Positions 1 to 8,647 of a DNA stretch of 64,000 nt are shown piece after piece. Both the position numbers and the translations under genes were made by a program. Location: NCBI RefSeq assembly GCF_001443045.1, contig NZ_LKPJ01000005.1, positions 152,900 through 216,899 of the forward strand, given 5' to 3'. This stretch comes from Burkholderia ambifaria. Lineage in GTDB: Bacteria; Pseudomonadota; Gammaproteobacteria; Burkholderiales; Burkholderiaceae. Positions within the stretch are counted from its first letter, which is position 1. The number at the start of each line of letters is the position of its first letter. The notes under the pieces are model-generated. The model saw nothing but the letters and a program-made list of their open reading frames with translations, was not told the origin of the DNA and made no database searches.

Positions 1-1
1 C

Positions 2-760
2 CCCGCCGATCCGGCGCTGCACCGCACGGTATCCGACGCACAGCCGGACTTCATCTTCTCGTTCTACTACCGCCACGTGCTGCCGGTGGACCTGCTCGCG
101 ATCGCGCCGCGCGGCGCGTACAACATGCACGGTTCGCTGCTGCCGAAATACCGGGGTCGGGTACCGACCAACTGGGCCGTGCTGAACGGCGAAACGGAGA
201 CCGGCGCGACGCTGCACGAGATGGCCGCAAAGCCGGACGCCGGCGCGATCATCGGCCAGACCGCGGTGCCGATCCTGCCCGACGACACGGCCACGCAGGT
301 GTTCGACAAGGTGACGGTCGCCGCCGAGCAGACGCTCTGGCGCGTGCTGCCCGCGCTGCTCGCGGGCGACGCGCCGCATCTGCCGAACGATCTCGCGAGC
401 GGCAGCTACTACGGCGGCCGCAAGCCGGAAGACGGCCGCATCGACTGGTCGAAGCCGGCCGCGCAGGTCTACAACCTGGTGCGCGCGGTCGCGCCTCCGT
501 ATCCGGGCGCGTTCACCGACGTCGGCGGCACGCGTTTCGTGGTCGCCCGCGCACGCCTCGCGGCGCCCGGCAGCGCCGCCGCCTCGGCCGCGGCAGATTT
601 GCCGCCCGGCCTGCACGTAAGCGATAATGCGCTATTCGGCGTCTGCGGCGACCGCCGCGCCCTATCCATTCTCGAGCTGTGGCAGCAGCGCGACGGCAGC
701 GAAACCGTCGTGACGCCCGCGGAATTCGCGCAGTTCATTCATTCTTCCCGTCATTCATGA
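2..760 (+). CDS. arnA: UDP-L-Ara4N formyltransferase (ArnA N-terminal activity), 5' end outside the window
   Basis: The reading frame is open from the first bases, so the true start lies upstream and about 252 residues are visible. It carries the formyltransferase hallmark NMHGSLLPKYRG with the catalytic Asn and His, followed by the Asp in KPDAGAIIG, matching the Asn-His-Asp triad of ArnA and Met-tRNA formyltransferases. The enzyme transfers a formyl group from 10-formyl-THF to UDP-4-amino-4-deoxy-L-arabinose in the cytoplasm, a step in making the L-Ara4N that masks lipid A phosphates. In E. coli this is the N-terminal half of ArnA. Here the frame ends at a TGA that overlaps the ATG of the next gene, which supplies the other half, so the two are translationally coupled. 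L-Ara4N synthesis is reported as essential in Burkholderia cenocepacia. Confidence 0.85.
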   Translation, partial: PADPALHRTVSDAQPDFIFSFYYRHVLPVDLLAIAPRGAYNMHGSLLPKYRGRVPTNWAVLNGETETGATLHEMAAKPDAGAIIGQTAVPILPDDTATQVFDKVTVAAEQTLWRVLPALLAGDAPHLPNDLASGSYYGGRKPEDGRIDWSKPAAQVYNLVRAVAPPYPGAFTDVGGTRFVVARARLAAPGSAAASAAADLPPGLHVSDNALFGVCGDRRALSILELWQQRDGSETVVTPAEFAQFIHSSRHS

Positions 761-1812
761 AAGCAAAAAAAGTCCTGATCCTGGGTGTGAACGGCTTCAT
801 CGGCCATCACCTGTCGAAGCGCATTCTTGAAACCACCGATTGGGAAGTGTTCGGTATGGACATGCAGACCGATCGGCTGGGCGATCTCGTCAACCACGAG
901 CGGATGCATTTCTTCGAAGGCGACATCACGATCAACAAGGAGTGGGTCGAGTATCACGTGAAGAAGTGCGACGTGATCCTGCCGCTCGTCGCGATCGCGA
1001 CGCCCGCGACCTACGTCCAGCAGCCGCTGCGCGTGTTCGAGCTCGACTTCGAGGCGAACCTGCCGATCGTGCGTTCGGCCGTCAAGTACGGCAAGCATCT
1101 CGTGTTCCCGTCGACCTCCGAGGTCTACGGCATGTGCTCGGACGAGCAGTTCGATCCGGATGCATCGGCGCTCACCTACGGCCCGATCAACAAGCCGCGC
1201 TGGATCTACGCGTGCTCGAAGCAGCTGATGGACCGCGTGATCTGGGGCTACGGGATGGAAGGCCTGAACTTCACGCTGTTCCGTCCGTTCAACTGGATCG
1301 GCCCGGGCCTCGACTCGATCTACACGCCGAAGGAAGGCAGCTCGCGCGTGGTCACGCAGTTCCTCGGCCACATCGTGCGCGGCGAGAACATCAGCCTCGT
1401 CGACGGCGGCTCGCAAAAGCGCGCGTTCACGGACATCGACGACGGCATCAGCGCGCTGATGAAGATCATCGAGAACAAGAACGGTGTCGCGTCGGGCAAG
1501 ATCTACAACATCGGGAATCCGAAGAATAACTTCTCGGTTCGCGAGCTCGCGCACAAGATGCTCGAACTGGCCGCCGAGTTCCCGGAGTACGCCGATCTGG
1601 CCAAGCAGGTGCAGCTCGTCGAAACGACGTCGGGCGCGTACTACGGCAGCGGCTACCAGGACGTGCAGAACCGCGTGCCGAAGATCGACAACACGATGCA
1701 GGAGCTCGCATGGGCGCCGCAATCGACGTTCGACGACGCGCTGCGCAAGATCTTCGAAGCGTATCGCGGCCACGTCGCCGACGCGCGCGCGCTCGTCGAA
1801 CAGCAAGGCTGA
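757..1812 (+). CDS. arnA: UDP-glucuronate decarboxylase, NAD-dependent (ArnA C-terminal activity)
   Basis: A 351-residue short-chain dehydrogenase/epimerase-type protein with an N-terminal Rossmann fold (GVNGFIGHHL near residue 10), the Ser-Glu pair in STSEVYG and the Tyr-x3-Lys of YACSK. These correspond to the catalytic residues of the C-terminal domain of E. coli ArnA, which oxidatively decarboxylates UDP-glucuronate to UDP-4-keto-pentose. The ATG at 757 overlaps the TGA of the formyltransferase (ATGA), and arnD follows after 13 nt. The gene is therefore a stand-alone version of what is half of a fused protein in enterobacteria. Length and start fit the family well. Confidence 0.88.
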   Translation: MKAKKVLILGVNGFIGHHLSKRILETTDWEVFGMDMQTDRLGDLVNHERMHFFEGDITINKEWVEYHVKKCDVILPLVAIATPATYVQQPLRVFELDFEANLPIVRSAVKYGKHLVFPSTSEVYGMCSDEQFDPDASALTYGPINKPRWIYACSKQLMDRVIWGYGMEGLNFTLFRPFNWIGPGLDSIYTPKEGSSRVVTQFLGHIVRGENISLVDGGSQKRAFTDIDDGISALMKIIENKNGVASGKIYNIGNPKNNFSVRELAHKMLELAAEFPEYADLAKQVQLVETTSGAYYGSGYQDVQNRVPKIDNTMQELAWAPQSTFDDALRKIFEAYRGHVADARALVEQQG

Positions 1813-1825
1813 CCGGGACGCTCGC

Positions 1826-2722
1826 TTGGCTCGTATCGTTCTCAAGATCGACGTCGACACGCTGCGCGGCACGCGCGAAGGCGTGCCGAACCTCGCGCGC
1901 ATCTTCGACCGCTTCAGTGCGCGCGCGACCTTCCTCTTCAGCCTCGGGCCCGATCACACGGGCTGGGCGCTGCGGCGCGTGTTCCGCCCCGGCTTCCTAA
2001 AGAAGGTGTCGCGCACGTCGGTGGTCGAGCATTACGGCGTGAAGCAGCTGATGTACGGCGTGCTGCTGCCGGGCCCCGACATCGGCCGCCGTGCGATCGC
2101 CGACATGCGCGCGATCCACGAGGCCGGCTTCGAATGCGGGATCCACACGTGGGATCACGTGTACTGGCAGGACAACGTGCGCGTGCGCGATCGCGACTGG
2201 ACCGCGCGCGAAATGCAGAAGAGCCACGCACGCTTCGTCGACGTCTTCGGCGCGCCGCCCGTCACGCACGGCGCGGCCGGCTGGCAGATGAACGACGCGG
2301 CGTTCGAGCAGATCGACGCATGGGGGATGCGCTACGCATCCGACGGTCGCGGCCATTCGCCGTACCTGCCCGTGGTCGGCGGCCGCACGCTGTCGCACGT
2401 GCAGATGCCGACCACGCTGCCGACGCTCGACGAAGTGCTCGGCATCGACGGCGTCGACACGCACAATGTCGCCGCGCATATCCTGAAGTTCACGGAAACC
2501 AACCCGCACGACCAGGTGTTCACGCTGCACGCGGAACTGGAAGGCCAGAAGCTCGCGGCCGTGTTCGAGCAACTGCTCGCCGGCTGGCGCGCGCAGGGCC
2601 ATACGTTTGTGACGATGGGCGATTACCACGCGACGCTGGACCGCGACTCGCTGCCATCGTACCCTGTCACGTGGGGCGAGATTCCCGGGCGCTCCGGCGA
2701 ACTGATCGTCCAGCCCGACTGA
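1826..2722 (+). CDS. arnD: 4-deoxy-4-formamido-L-arabinose-phosphoundecaprenol deformylase ArnD
   Basis: A 298-residue NodB-type polysaccharide deacetylase. The conserved opening KIDVDTLRGTREGVPNL contains the catalytic and metal-binding Asp, and HTWDHVYWQD supplies the histidine pair. ArnD removes the formyl group from undecaprenyl-phosphate-linked Ara4FN at the inner membrane so that ArnT can transfer L-Ara4N to lipid A. The frame is open much further upstream, inside the previous gene, but homology starts at LARIVLKIDVD, so a TTG start at 1826 is the best choice. It lies 13 nt after the decarboxylase stop. It is the last recognisable arn gene here. Confidence 0.85.
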   Translation: MARIVLKIDVDTLRGTREGVPNLARIFDRFSARATFLFSLGPDHTGWALRRVFRPGFLKKVSRTSVVEHYGVKQLMYGVLLPGPDIGRRAIADMRAIHEAGFECGIHTWDHVYWQDNVRVRDRDWTAREMQKSHARFVDVFGAPPVTHGAAGWQMNDAAFEQIDAWGMRYASDGRGHSPYLPVVGGRTLSHVQMPTTLPTLDEVLGIDGVDTHNVAAHILKFTETNPHDQVFTLHAELEGQKLAAVFEQLLAGWRAQGHTFVTMGDYHATLDRDSLPSYPVTWGEIPGRSGELIVQPD

Positions 2723-2830
2723 GTTCGCGCGCGCCGGCGCCGCGTGCCGCGCCCTTGCGGCGTGCCGCCGCGACGCCCCGCCGAACCGCGCCGCCCGAGC
2801 GGCGCCTTTCCATAACAACAGGAGAAACAC

Positions 2831-3292
2831 GTGTCCGTCGAAGTTGACCGTCAAGTTCCCGATTTCACCGCACCGGCTACGGGCGGCGACATTTCGCTGT
2901 CCGACCTGAAGGGCAAGAAGCTCGTCCTGTATTTCTATCCGAAGGACAACACGCCGGGCTGCACGACCGAAGGCCTGCAGTTCCGCGATCTCTATCCGAA
3001 GTTCAAGAAGGCCGGCGCCGAAGTCATCGGCGTGTCGCGCGACAGCCTGCGCTCGCATGACAATTTCAAGGCAAAGCTCGAACTGCCGTTCCCGCTGATT
3101 TCCGATGCCGACGAAGCACTGTGCGCGCTGTTCGATGTCATCAAGATGAAGAAGATGTATGGCAAGGAAGTGCGCGGAATCGAGCGTTCGACGTTCCTCA
3201 TCGACGCCGACGGCGTGCTTCGCCAGGCATGGCGCGGCATCAAGGTGCCCGGTCACGTGGACGACGTGCTAAGTGCTGTACAAGCGCTTTGA
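2831..3292 (+). CDS. bcp: Thioredoxin-dependent peroxiredoxin, BCP/PrxQ family
   Basis: A 153-residue AhpC/TSA-fold peroxidase that reduces H2O2 and organic hydroperoxides in the cytoplasm. The start is GTG, with AGGAG about 6 nt upstream. The peroxidatic cysteine is Cys44 in the motif PKDNTPGCTTEG. The second cysteine that E. coli BCP has five residues later is a Leu here, and the only other cysteine is Cys98 (ALCALF). The enzyme must therefore act as a 1-Cys type or use Cys98 as an alternative resolving residue. It sits 108 nt after arnD and is followed by a likely small-RNA region. Confidence 0.9.
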   Translation: MSVEVDRQVPDFTAPATGGDISLSDLKGKKLVLYFYPKDNTPGCTTEGLQFRDLYPKFKKAGAEVIGVSRDSLRSHDNFKAKLELPFPLISDADEALCALFDVIKMKKMYGKEVRGIERSTFLIDADGVLRQAWRGIKVPGHVDDVLSAVQAL

Positions 3293-3305
3293 GGCGCGTT
3301 ATATT
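3277..3305 (+). promoter_or_regulatory. Candidate sigma70 promoter at the end of bcp
   Basis: TGTACA (3277-3282), a 17-nt spacer and TATATT (3300-3305) match the sigma70 consensus at 4/6 and 5/6 positions. It overlaps the last codons of bcp and would start transcription near 3312, upstream of a strong terminator at 3408-3445. This is inferred from sequence only. Confidence 0.4.
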
Positions 3306-3311
3306 GGGCCG

Positions 3312-3445
3312 CAATGAATGCCAGTTCGCCCCATATTTCTCGTAGCTGCGCCGGTGCCCGTTGCGATGCTTCCCGGCACCTGACGCGCATCACGACGGTA
3401 TCAGCCGAGCCGCATGTCCCTGTCGATGGGGCAGCGGCTTTTTTT
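3312..3445 (+). ncRNA. Candidate small RNA in the bcp-phoH gap
   Basis: A stretch of about 134 nt that begins just after a plausible promoter and ends at an intrinsic terminator. It contains a GGTGCC/GGCACC stem around 3353-3380 and a terminal AGCCGC/GCGGCT stem. I see no credible coding frame in it. It might instead be the 3' untranslated end of bcp mRNA. I cannot match it to a known RNA family by eye. Confidence 0.4.
3408..3445 (+). terminator. Rho-independent terminator downstream of bcp
   Basis: The arms AGCCGC (3408-3413) and GCGGCT (3434-3439) close an inner CCC/GGG stem and are followed by seven T residues. It ends the bcp transcript and/or the candidate small RNA. The rest of the gap, 3446-3624, shows only the phoH leader. 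Confidence 0.8.
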
Positions 3446-3624
3446 ATGGACTGCGCGCCGGCCCTCGGTCCGGCCCTCACCCTGTCAAGGAGCTGATCGA
3501 CACTTAGGCGAACCGGCTAGACGAAACTCCTGTGCGCCACCGCGCGCAAACTGCATGCGTCTACGTCACGCAGGATGCGATCAGCGGCGCACTTCATGCG
3601 ACACGATTCCTCCCGAGGGACACC

Positions 3625-5445
3625 ATGCCTTTGCCTACTCCCCCCAGCAAGCTCGGCAGCCTGCTGCCGCCCGACGAATACAAGGCGAAAGCGCGGCCCG
3701 CGAAAGCCGCGAAGAAATCCGCCGAAGGGGACGCATCCACAGCCGGTGACTATGGCCCGGCCAGCGTGGCCCAACCGATGACCGAAGCCGCGAACACGGT
3801 CGCACCGCTGCGTGCGGTCGCGCCGTCGTCGGCGCAACCGGCCGCAAGCACGCCTGCGCGCGGCCGCAAGACCAAGCAGACGGCAGCGCTGCTGCAGCCG
3901 ATGCAGGCACCGGCAGAACCCGCGCCCGCCGAAACCGCCGCGCCGGTCGTTGCGCGCAACGACAAGCCGGCCGCTGGTAAACCGGCCGCGACGCCCGCGC
4001 GCGATGCCGGCGCCGCGACGAAGTCGCGCAGCCACAAGCCGGCCGAAGCCGAACTGCAAAAGCTGTTCGTGCTCGACACCAACGTGCTGATGCACGACCC
4101 GAGCAGCCTCTTCCGCTTCGAGGAACACGACGTCTATCTGCCGATGATGACGCTCGAGGAGCTCGATAACCACAAGAAGGGGATGTCCGAGGTCGCGCGC
4201 AACGCGCGCCAGGTGAGCCGCACGCTCGACGCGCTGGTCGCCGATGGCGGCCCGATCTCGACCGGCATTCCGCTGTCGCGCCTCGGCAGCCGCGAGGCGC
4301 TCGGCCGGCTGTACTTCCAGACGAAGCTCGCCGACATCGCGCCGGTCGAAGGCCTGCCCGAGGGCAAGGCCGACAACCAGATCCTCGGCGTCGTGCGTGC
4401 GCTGCAGCGCGACCGGCCGGATCGCCAGGTCGTGCTGGTGTCGAAAGACATCAACATGCGGATCAAGGCGCATGCGCTCGGCCTGCCCGCGGAAGACTAC
4501 TTCAACGACCAGGTACTCGAGGACAAGGACCTCCTCTATTCCGGCGTGCGCGAACTGCCGCAGGACTTCTGGACCAAGCATGCGAAGGGAATGGAGAGCT
4601 GGCAGGACACGAAGACGGGCACCACGTACTACCGCGTGACGGGCCCGCTCGTCGCGTCGATGCTCGTCAACGAGTTCGTCTATCTCGAACCGCAGAACGG
4701 CGAACCGACGTTCCACGCGATCGTCCGCGAGCTGAACGGCAAGACGGCGCTGCTGCAGACGCTGCGCGACTACAGCCACCACAAGAACAACGTGTGGGGC
4801 ATTACCGCGCGCAACCGCGAGCAGAACTTCGCGCTGAACCTGCTGATGAACCCCGAGATCGACTTCGTCACGCTGCTCGGCCAGGCCGGCACCGGCAAGA
4901 CGCTCGTCGCGCTCGCGGCCGGCCTCGCGCAGGTGCTCGACGACAAGCGCTACAACGAGATCATCGTGACGCGCGCAACCGTCCCCGTCGGCGAGGACAT
5001 CGGGTTCCTGCCCGGCACCGAGGAAGAGAAGATGCAGCCGTGGATGGGTGCATTCGACGACAACCTCGAAGTGCTGCAGAAGACCGACGACGCAGCCGGC
5101 GAATGGGGCCGCGCGGCCACGCAGGAGCTGATCCGTTCGCGCCTGAAGGTGAAGAGCATGAACTTCATGCGCGGCCGCACGTTCGTCGACAAGTACCTGA
5201 TCATCGACGAAGCGCAGAACCTGACGCCGAAGCAGATGAAGACGCTCGTGACGCGCGCGGGCCCCGGCACGAAGATCGTGTGCCTCGGCAACATCGCGCA
5301 GATCGACACGCCTTACCTGACGGAAGGCAGCTCGGGCCTGACCTACGTCGTCGACCGCTTCAAGGGCTGGGGCCACAGCGGCCACGTGACGCTCGCGCGC
5401 GGCGAACGATCGCGGCTCGCCGACTACGCGTCGGACATCCTGTAA
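3625..5445 (+). CDS. PhoH-family ATPase with N-terminal PIN domain
   Basis: A 606-residue protein in three parts: a low-complexity Ala/Pro/Lys-rich N-terminus (residues 1-145), a PIN nuclease-like domain starting at FVLDTNVLMHD (about 145-290), and a PhoH P-loop ATPase domain with Walker A GQAGTGKT near 420 and Walker B LIIDEAQ near 525. PIN-PhoH proteins (PhoH2 type) are reported as RNA helicase/ribonucleases in other bacteria, so an RNA-processing role is inferred. The ATG at 3625 is chosen because GAGGGA lies 4 nt upstream. An in-frame upstream extension to 3532 lacks conservation features. A terminator follows at once. Confidence 0.85.
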   Translation: MPLPTPPSKLGSLLPPDEYKAKARPAKAAKKSAEGDASTAGDYGPASVAQPMTEAANTVAPLRAVAPSSAQPAASTPARGRKTKQTAALLQPMQAPAEPAPAETAAPVVARNDKPAAGKPAATPARDAGAATKSRSHKPAEAELQKLFVLDTNVLMHDPSSLFRFEEHDVYLPMMTLEELDNHKKGMSEVARNARQVSRTLDALVADGGPISTGIPLSRLGSREALGRLYFQTKLADIAPVEGLPEGKADNQILGVVRALQRDRPDRQVVLVSKDINMRIKAHALGLPAEDYFNDQVLEDKDLLYSGVRELPQDFWTKHAKGMESWQDTKTGTTYYRVTGPLVASMLVNEFVYLEPQNGEPTFHAIVRELNGKTALLQTLRDYSHHKNNVWGITARNREQNFALNLLMNPEIDFVTLLGQAGTGKTLVALAAGLAQVLDDKRYNEIIVTRATVPVGEDIGFLPGTEEEKMQPWMGAFDDNLEVLQKTDDAAGEWGRAATQELIRSRLKVKSMNFMRGRTFVDKYLIIDEAQNLTPKQMKTLVTRAGPGTKIVCLGNIAQIDTPYLTEGSSGLTYVVDRFKGWGHSGHVTLARGERSRLADYASDIL

Positions 5446-5481
5446 CGCGCGACCGGCTCCCCGCCGGCTCTCGACGCCACG

Positions 5482-5515
5482 CGGCGCTCCATTTCCGGAG
5501 CGCCGTTTTTATTTT
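5482..5515 (+). terminator. Rho-independent terminator after the PhoH gene
   Basis: CGGCGCTCC (5482-5490) pairs with GGAGCGCCG (5497-5505) across a 6-nt loop and is followed by TTTTTATTTTT. Confidence 0.9.
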
Positions 5516-5681
5516 TGGGGTCGGGAATGTTGGTCATGTTTCGTTACGCAACAACCTCACTTACGCGCGAAACTTCAAGTAAATTCTCAGGAATGGTTGC
5601 CTAAGCCCCGCCGGAACGTCTACCATCGGGTCTGTCTGTTGTCATACGATTCGCGAGTGCGCCGCGCTCGTCCGCCTTGTC

Positions 5682-6734
5682 ATGCTTCGAATCTGGGTTC
5701 CCGTCGCCGTCGTTTCACTGCTCGCGGCCTGCTCCAGCGTGCCGCCGCAGTCGGCCTCGCGCACCTCCGGCATGAAGATCACGACGCCGCGCGCATTCCC
5801 CCCGCCCGCCAATTTCCCGAAATTCGTCGATCACAGCGTCGGCCAGGAAGAAATCTCGATCCAGGCGATGAGCCTCGTCGGCGTGCCTTATCGCTGGGGC
5901 GGCAACACGCCAGCGAGCGGCTTCGACTGCAGCGGGCTCGTGCGCTACGTGATCGGCCGCGCGGCAGACGTGAACCTGCCGCGCACGACCGCCGACATGA
6001 GCAGCCGCGGCGTGTCGATCGACCCCGACCAGGTCGCGCCAGGCGACCTGATCTTCTTCAATACGACCGGACGCCCGCACTCGCACGTCGGCATCTATGT
6101 CGGCAAGCTGCGCTTCGTCAACGCGCCGTCGACCGGCGGCACCGTACGGCTCGATTACCTGACGAACCCGTATTGGGCCAAGCGCTTCGACGGTATTCGC
6201 CGTGTCGCGCCGCCGCGCGGCACGCCTGCCCCGTTCGATGCGCCGACCTACGAGGCACGGCGCGACGCACCGGCTGCCGTCGTCACTGCCGCCGCGCAGC
6301 GACAGCCTGCCTATGCCGCTCCGCAAGCCAGCTCGGCCCCGTCGGCCGCACCGATCGTGCAAGCCGCACCGGTCGCAGCGACCGCTGCGGTTGCCCCGGC
6401 AGCCGCACCCGCCGTCGATCCGTACGAACCGCCGCCGCGCGTGCAGGCCGCTCGGCAGCAGGCAACCTCGGCGAACGGCGACATGACCGCCCTGACCGCC
6501 AATGCGGCGGCGTCTGGCCCGGCAGAGGTCGGCACGCAGATTCCGACGACGACGCTGACGGCCGCCCAGGCGGCCGCATTCGATGACGAACCGCCACCCG
6601 CGGCGGCCGCACCGTCGCCGCGCACCACCGAACCCGTGCAGGTGCTGCGGGCGTCGACGCAATCCGCGCCCGTCAGTCCGCGCACCGGCACGGCGGACGA
6701 TCCGATCGCCCGCTTCGCGAACGGAAGTTACTGA
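5682..6734 (+). CDS. NlpC/P60-family lipoprotein, murein endopeptidase (C40)
   Basis: A 350-residue protein. The N-terminus MLRIWVPVAVVSLLAAC is a lipoprotein signal peptide with lipobox LAAC (Cys17). Residues about 60-180 form an NlpC/P60 peptidase with the catalytic Cys in GFDCSGLV and the His in SHVGIYVG. It should be anchored to the outer membrane and cleave peptide cross-links or stem peptides of peptidoglycan. The C-terminal half, from about residue 190, is a long Ala/Pro-rich low-complexity tail of unknown role, longer than in Spr/NlpC of E. coli. The gene is monocistronic between two terminators. Confidence 0.85.
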   Translation: MLRIWVPVAVVSLLAACSSVPPQSASRTSGMKITTPRAFPPPANFPKFVDHSVGQEEISIQAMSLVGVPYRWGGNTPASGFDCSGLVRYVIGRAADVNLPRTTADMSSRGVSIDPDQVAPGDLIFFNTTGRPHSHVGIYVGKLRFVNAPSTGGTVRLDYLTNPYWAKRFDGIRRVAPPRGTPAPFDAPTYEARRDAPAAVVTAAAQRQPAYAAPQASSAPSAAPIVQAAPVAATAAVAPAAAPAVDPYEPPPRVQAARQQATSANGDMTALTANAAASGPAEVGTQIPTTTLTAAQAAAFDDEPPPAAAAPSPRTTEPVQVLRASTQSAPVSPRTGTADDPIARFANGSY

Positions 6735-6794
6735 CGTCGCACATCCTCCGGCGGCAGCCCCGCCATGGGCCACCCCTTTCCCGAGCACCAAAGA

Positions 6795-6830
6795 AAATGC
6801 GCCGCAACCTCGCGGTTTGCGGCGCATTTC
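6795..6830. terminator. Bidirectional terminator between the NlpC/P60 gene and pit
   Basis: An almost perfect inverted repeat, AAATGCGCCGCAA against TTGCGGCGCATTT, with an A-run on the left and a T-run on the right. It can serve both the rightward lipoprotein gene and the leftward pit gene. Confidence 0.85.
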
Positions 6831-6853
6831 GTGTCGATCCGGCAGCGGCGGAA

Positions 6854-7864
6854 TCAGAAGATCTGGTGCCCGAGCCACCAGCCGCCGGCCGCGAACAGCG
6901 CGGAAGCCGGCAGCGTCAGCACCCACGCCCACACGATGTTGCCGGCGACGCCCCAGCGCACGGCCGACAGCTTCTGCGTCGCGCCGACACCGACGATCGC
7001 GCCGGTAATCGTGTGCGTGGTCGACACGGGAATGCCAAGGAACGACGCGATGAACAGCGTGATCGCCCCGCCGCTTTCGGCACAGAAACCACCGACCGGC
7101 TTGAGCTTCGTGATCTTCTGGCCCATCGTGCGCACGATGCGCCAGCCGCCGAATAGCGTGCCGAGGCCCATCGACAGGTAGCACGCGCCGATCACCCACG
7201 CGGGCGGCGCATCGGACGTCGCCGACGCATAGCCCGTCGCGATCAGCAGCATCCAGATGATGCCGATTGTCTTCTGCGCGTCGTTGCCGCCGTGGCCCAG
7301 GCTGTACAGGCCGGCCGACAGCAGCTGGAGCCGGCGGAAGCGCCTGTCGACCTTGCTTGGGGCGGTACGGAAGTACAACCATGACACGCCGAGCATGAAC
7401 AGCGAGCCGAGGATGAAGCCGAGCAGCGGCGAGATGAAGATGAACGCGACGGTCTTGAGCAACCCGTCGATGTTCAGCGAACCCCAGCCGGACTTTGCGA
7501 GCGCTGCGCCGACGAGGCCGCCGATCAGTGCATGCGACGAGCTCGACGGAATCCCGTAGTACCACGTGATCACGTTCCAGCCAATCGCACCAACCAGCGC
7601 GCCGAACACGACGTAGTGGTCGACGATCTCGGGATCGATCGTGCCTTTACCGACGGTCTGCGCGACCTTCAGGTGGAAAATGAAGTACGCGATGACGTTG
7701 AACGCTGCCGCGAACACCACGGCTTGCTGGGGCTTCAGCACCCCGGTCGACACGACGGTGGCGATCGAGTTCGCGGCGTCGTGGAAGCCGTTCATGAAGT
7801 CGAATACGAGCGCGACGAGCACGAGCGTCGCGACCATCCATAGGGCGAGTTGTATCGAATGCAT
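6854..7864 (-). CDS. pit: Low-affinity inorganic phosphate transporter, PiT family
   Basis: A 336-residue integral membrane protein with about ten hydrophobic segments. It carries the duplicated PiT signature: GFHDAANSIATVVS near residue 26 and HGGNDAQKTIGI near 190. It imports metal-phosphate coupled to the proton gradient. It ends in a bidirectional terminator and lies 10 nt downstream of the PhoU-like gene, with which it forms an operon. This pairing of a DUF47 protein with Pit is common in bacteria. Confidence 0.92.
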   Translation of the reverse strand: MHSIQLALWMVATLVLVALVFDFMNGFHDAANSIATVVSTGVLKPQQAVVFAAAFNVIAYFIFHLKVAQTVGKGTIDPEIVDHYVVFGALVGAIGWNVITWYYGIPSSSSHALIGGLVGAALAKSGWGSLNIDGLLKTVAFIFISPLLGFILGSLFMLGVSWLYFRTAPSKVDRRFRRLQLLSAGLYSLGHGGNDAQKTIGIIWMLLIATGYASATSDAPPAWVIGACYLSMGLGTLFGGWRIVRTMGQKITKLKPVGGFCAESGGAITLFIASFLGIPVSTTHTITGAIVGVGATQKLSAVRWGVAGNIVWAWVLTLPASALFAAGGWWLGHQIF

Positions 7865-7874
7865 CGTGGTCCGC

Positions 7875-8501
7875 TCAGGCGTTTTCCAGCACGATGCCTT
7901 CGATGATGTTCGCGACGTCCTCGCACTTGTCGGTGATCTCTTCGAGCAGTTCGTAGATCGCCTTCAGCTTGATGAGCGTCTTCACGTCGTCTTCCTCGCG
8001 GAACAGCTTCGACATCGCCGCACGCAGCACACGATCGGCCTCCGACTCCCAGCGGTCGATCTCCTCGCACTGCTTGAGGATCTGCGCCGACTGCTTCATG
8101 TCGGACAGCAATCCGACGGCCTGCTGCACGTGTTGCGCCGACTGCGTGACGATGTGCGCGAGTTGGCTCGCCTCCGACGTGACGGACTGCACGTCGTACA
8201 GCGACACGGCCGTCGCGACGTCTTCCATCAGGTCGAGGATGTCGTCCATCGTCGTGATCAGCTTGTGGATCTCGTCGCGATCGAGCGGCGTGATGAAGGT
8301 CTTGTGCAGCAGATCGATCGCTTCATGCGTCAGCTTGTCCGCGGCCTTCTCGGCGGTCTGCACGTTTTGCTTGTGAATCTCGGCGTCGGCGAGATTGTCG
8401 ATCAGCAGTTCGAGTTCGCGGCCACCGGAAACGATGTGCTTCGCGTGCGCGTTGAAGAGTTCAAAGAACTTGCCCTCGGTGGGCATGAATCGACCGAACA
8501 T
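7875..8501 (-). CDS. DUF47/PhoU-like protein paired with Pit
   Basis: A 208-residue, all-helical protein of the TIGR00153/DUF47 family, distantly related to PhoU. It is rich in Glu, Asp and Lys and has no membrane segment. Proteins of this type are encoded next to Pit transporters and are thought to modulate phosphate uptake, but the mechanism is not well established. The start is an ATG at 8501. The 146-nt gap to the end of dnaB holds nothing I recognise. Confidence 0.85.
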   Translation of the reverse strand: MFGRFMPTEGKFFELFNAHAKHIVSGGRELELLIDNLADAEIHKQNVQTAEKAADKLTHEAIDLLHKTFITPLDRDEIHKLITTMDDILDLMEDVATAVSLYDVQSVTSEASQLAHIVTQSAQHVQQAVGLLSDMKQSAQILKQCEEIDRWESEADRVLRAAMSKLFREEDDVKTLIKLKAIYELLEEITDKCEDVANIIEGIVLENA

Positions 8502-8647
8502 GGGATTCCTGAGAGATTGTCAAACGACTGTCACGAAAACGGGCGATATTGTACCGGTTTAGGTCGCGACGCGACGCGCGCATATGCGCGCGCCGGGATT
8601 GGATACAACGCTTGGTGAAATAAGGGTTTACATCCGGCGCGGAAGCG

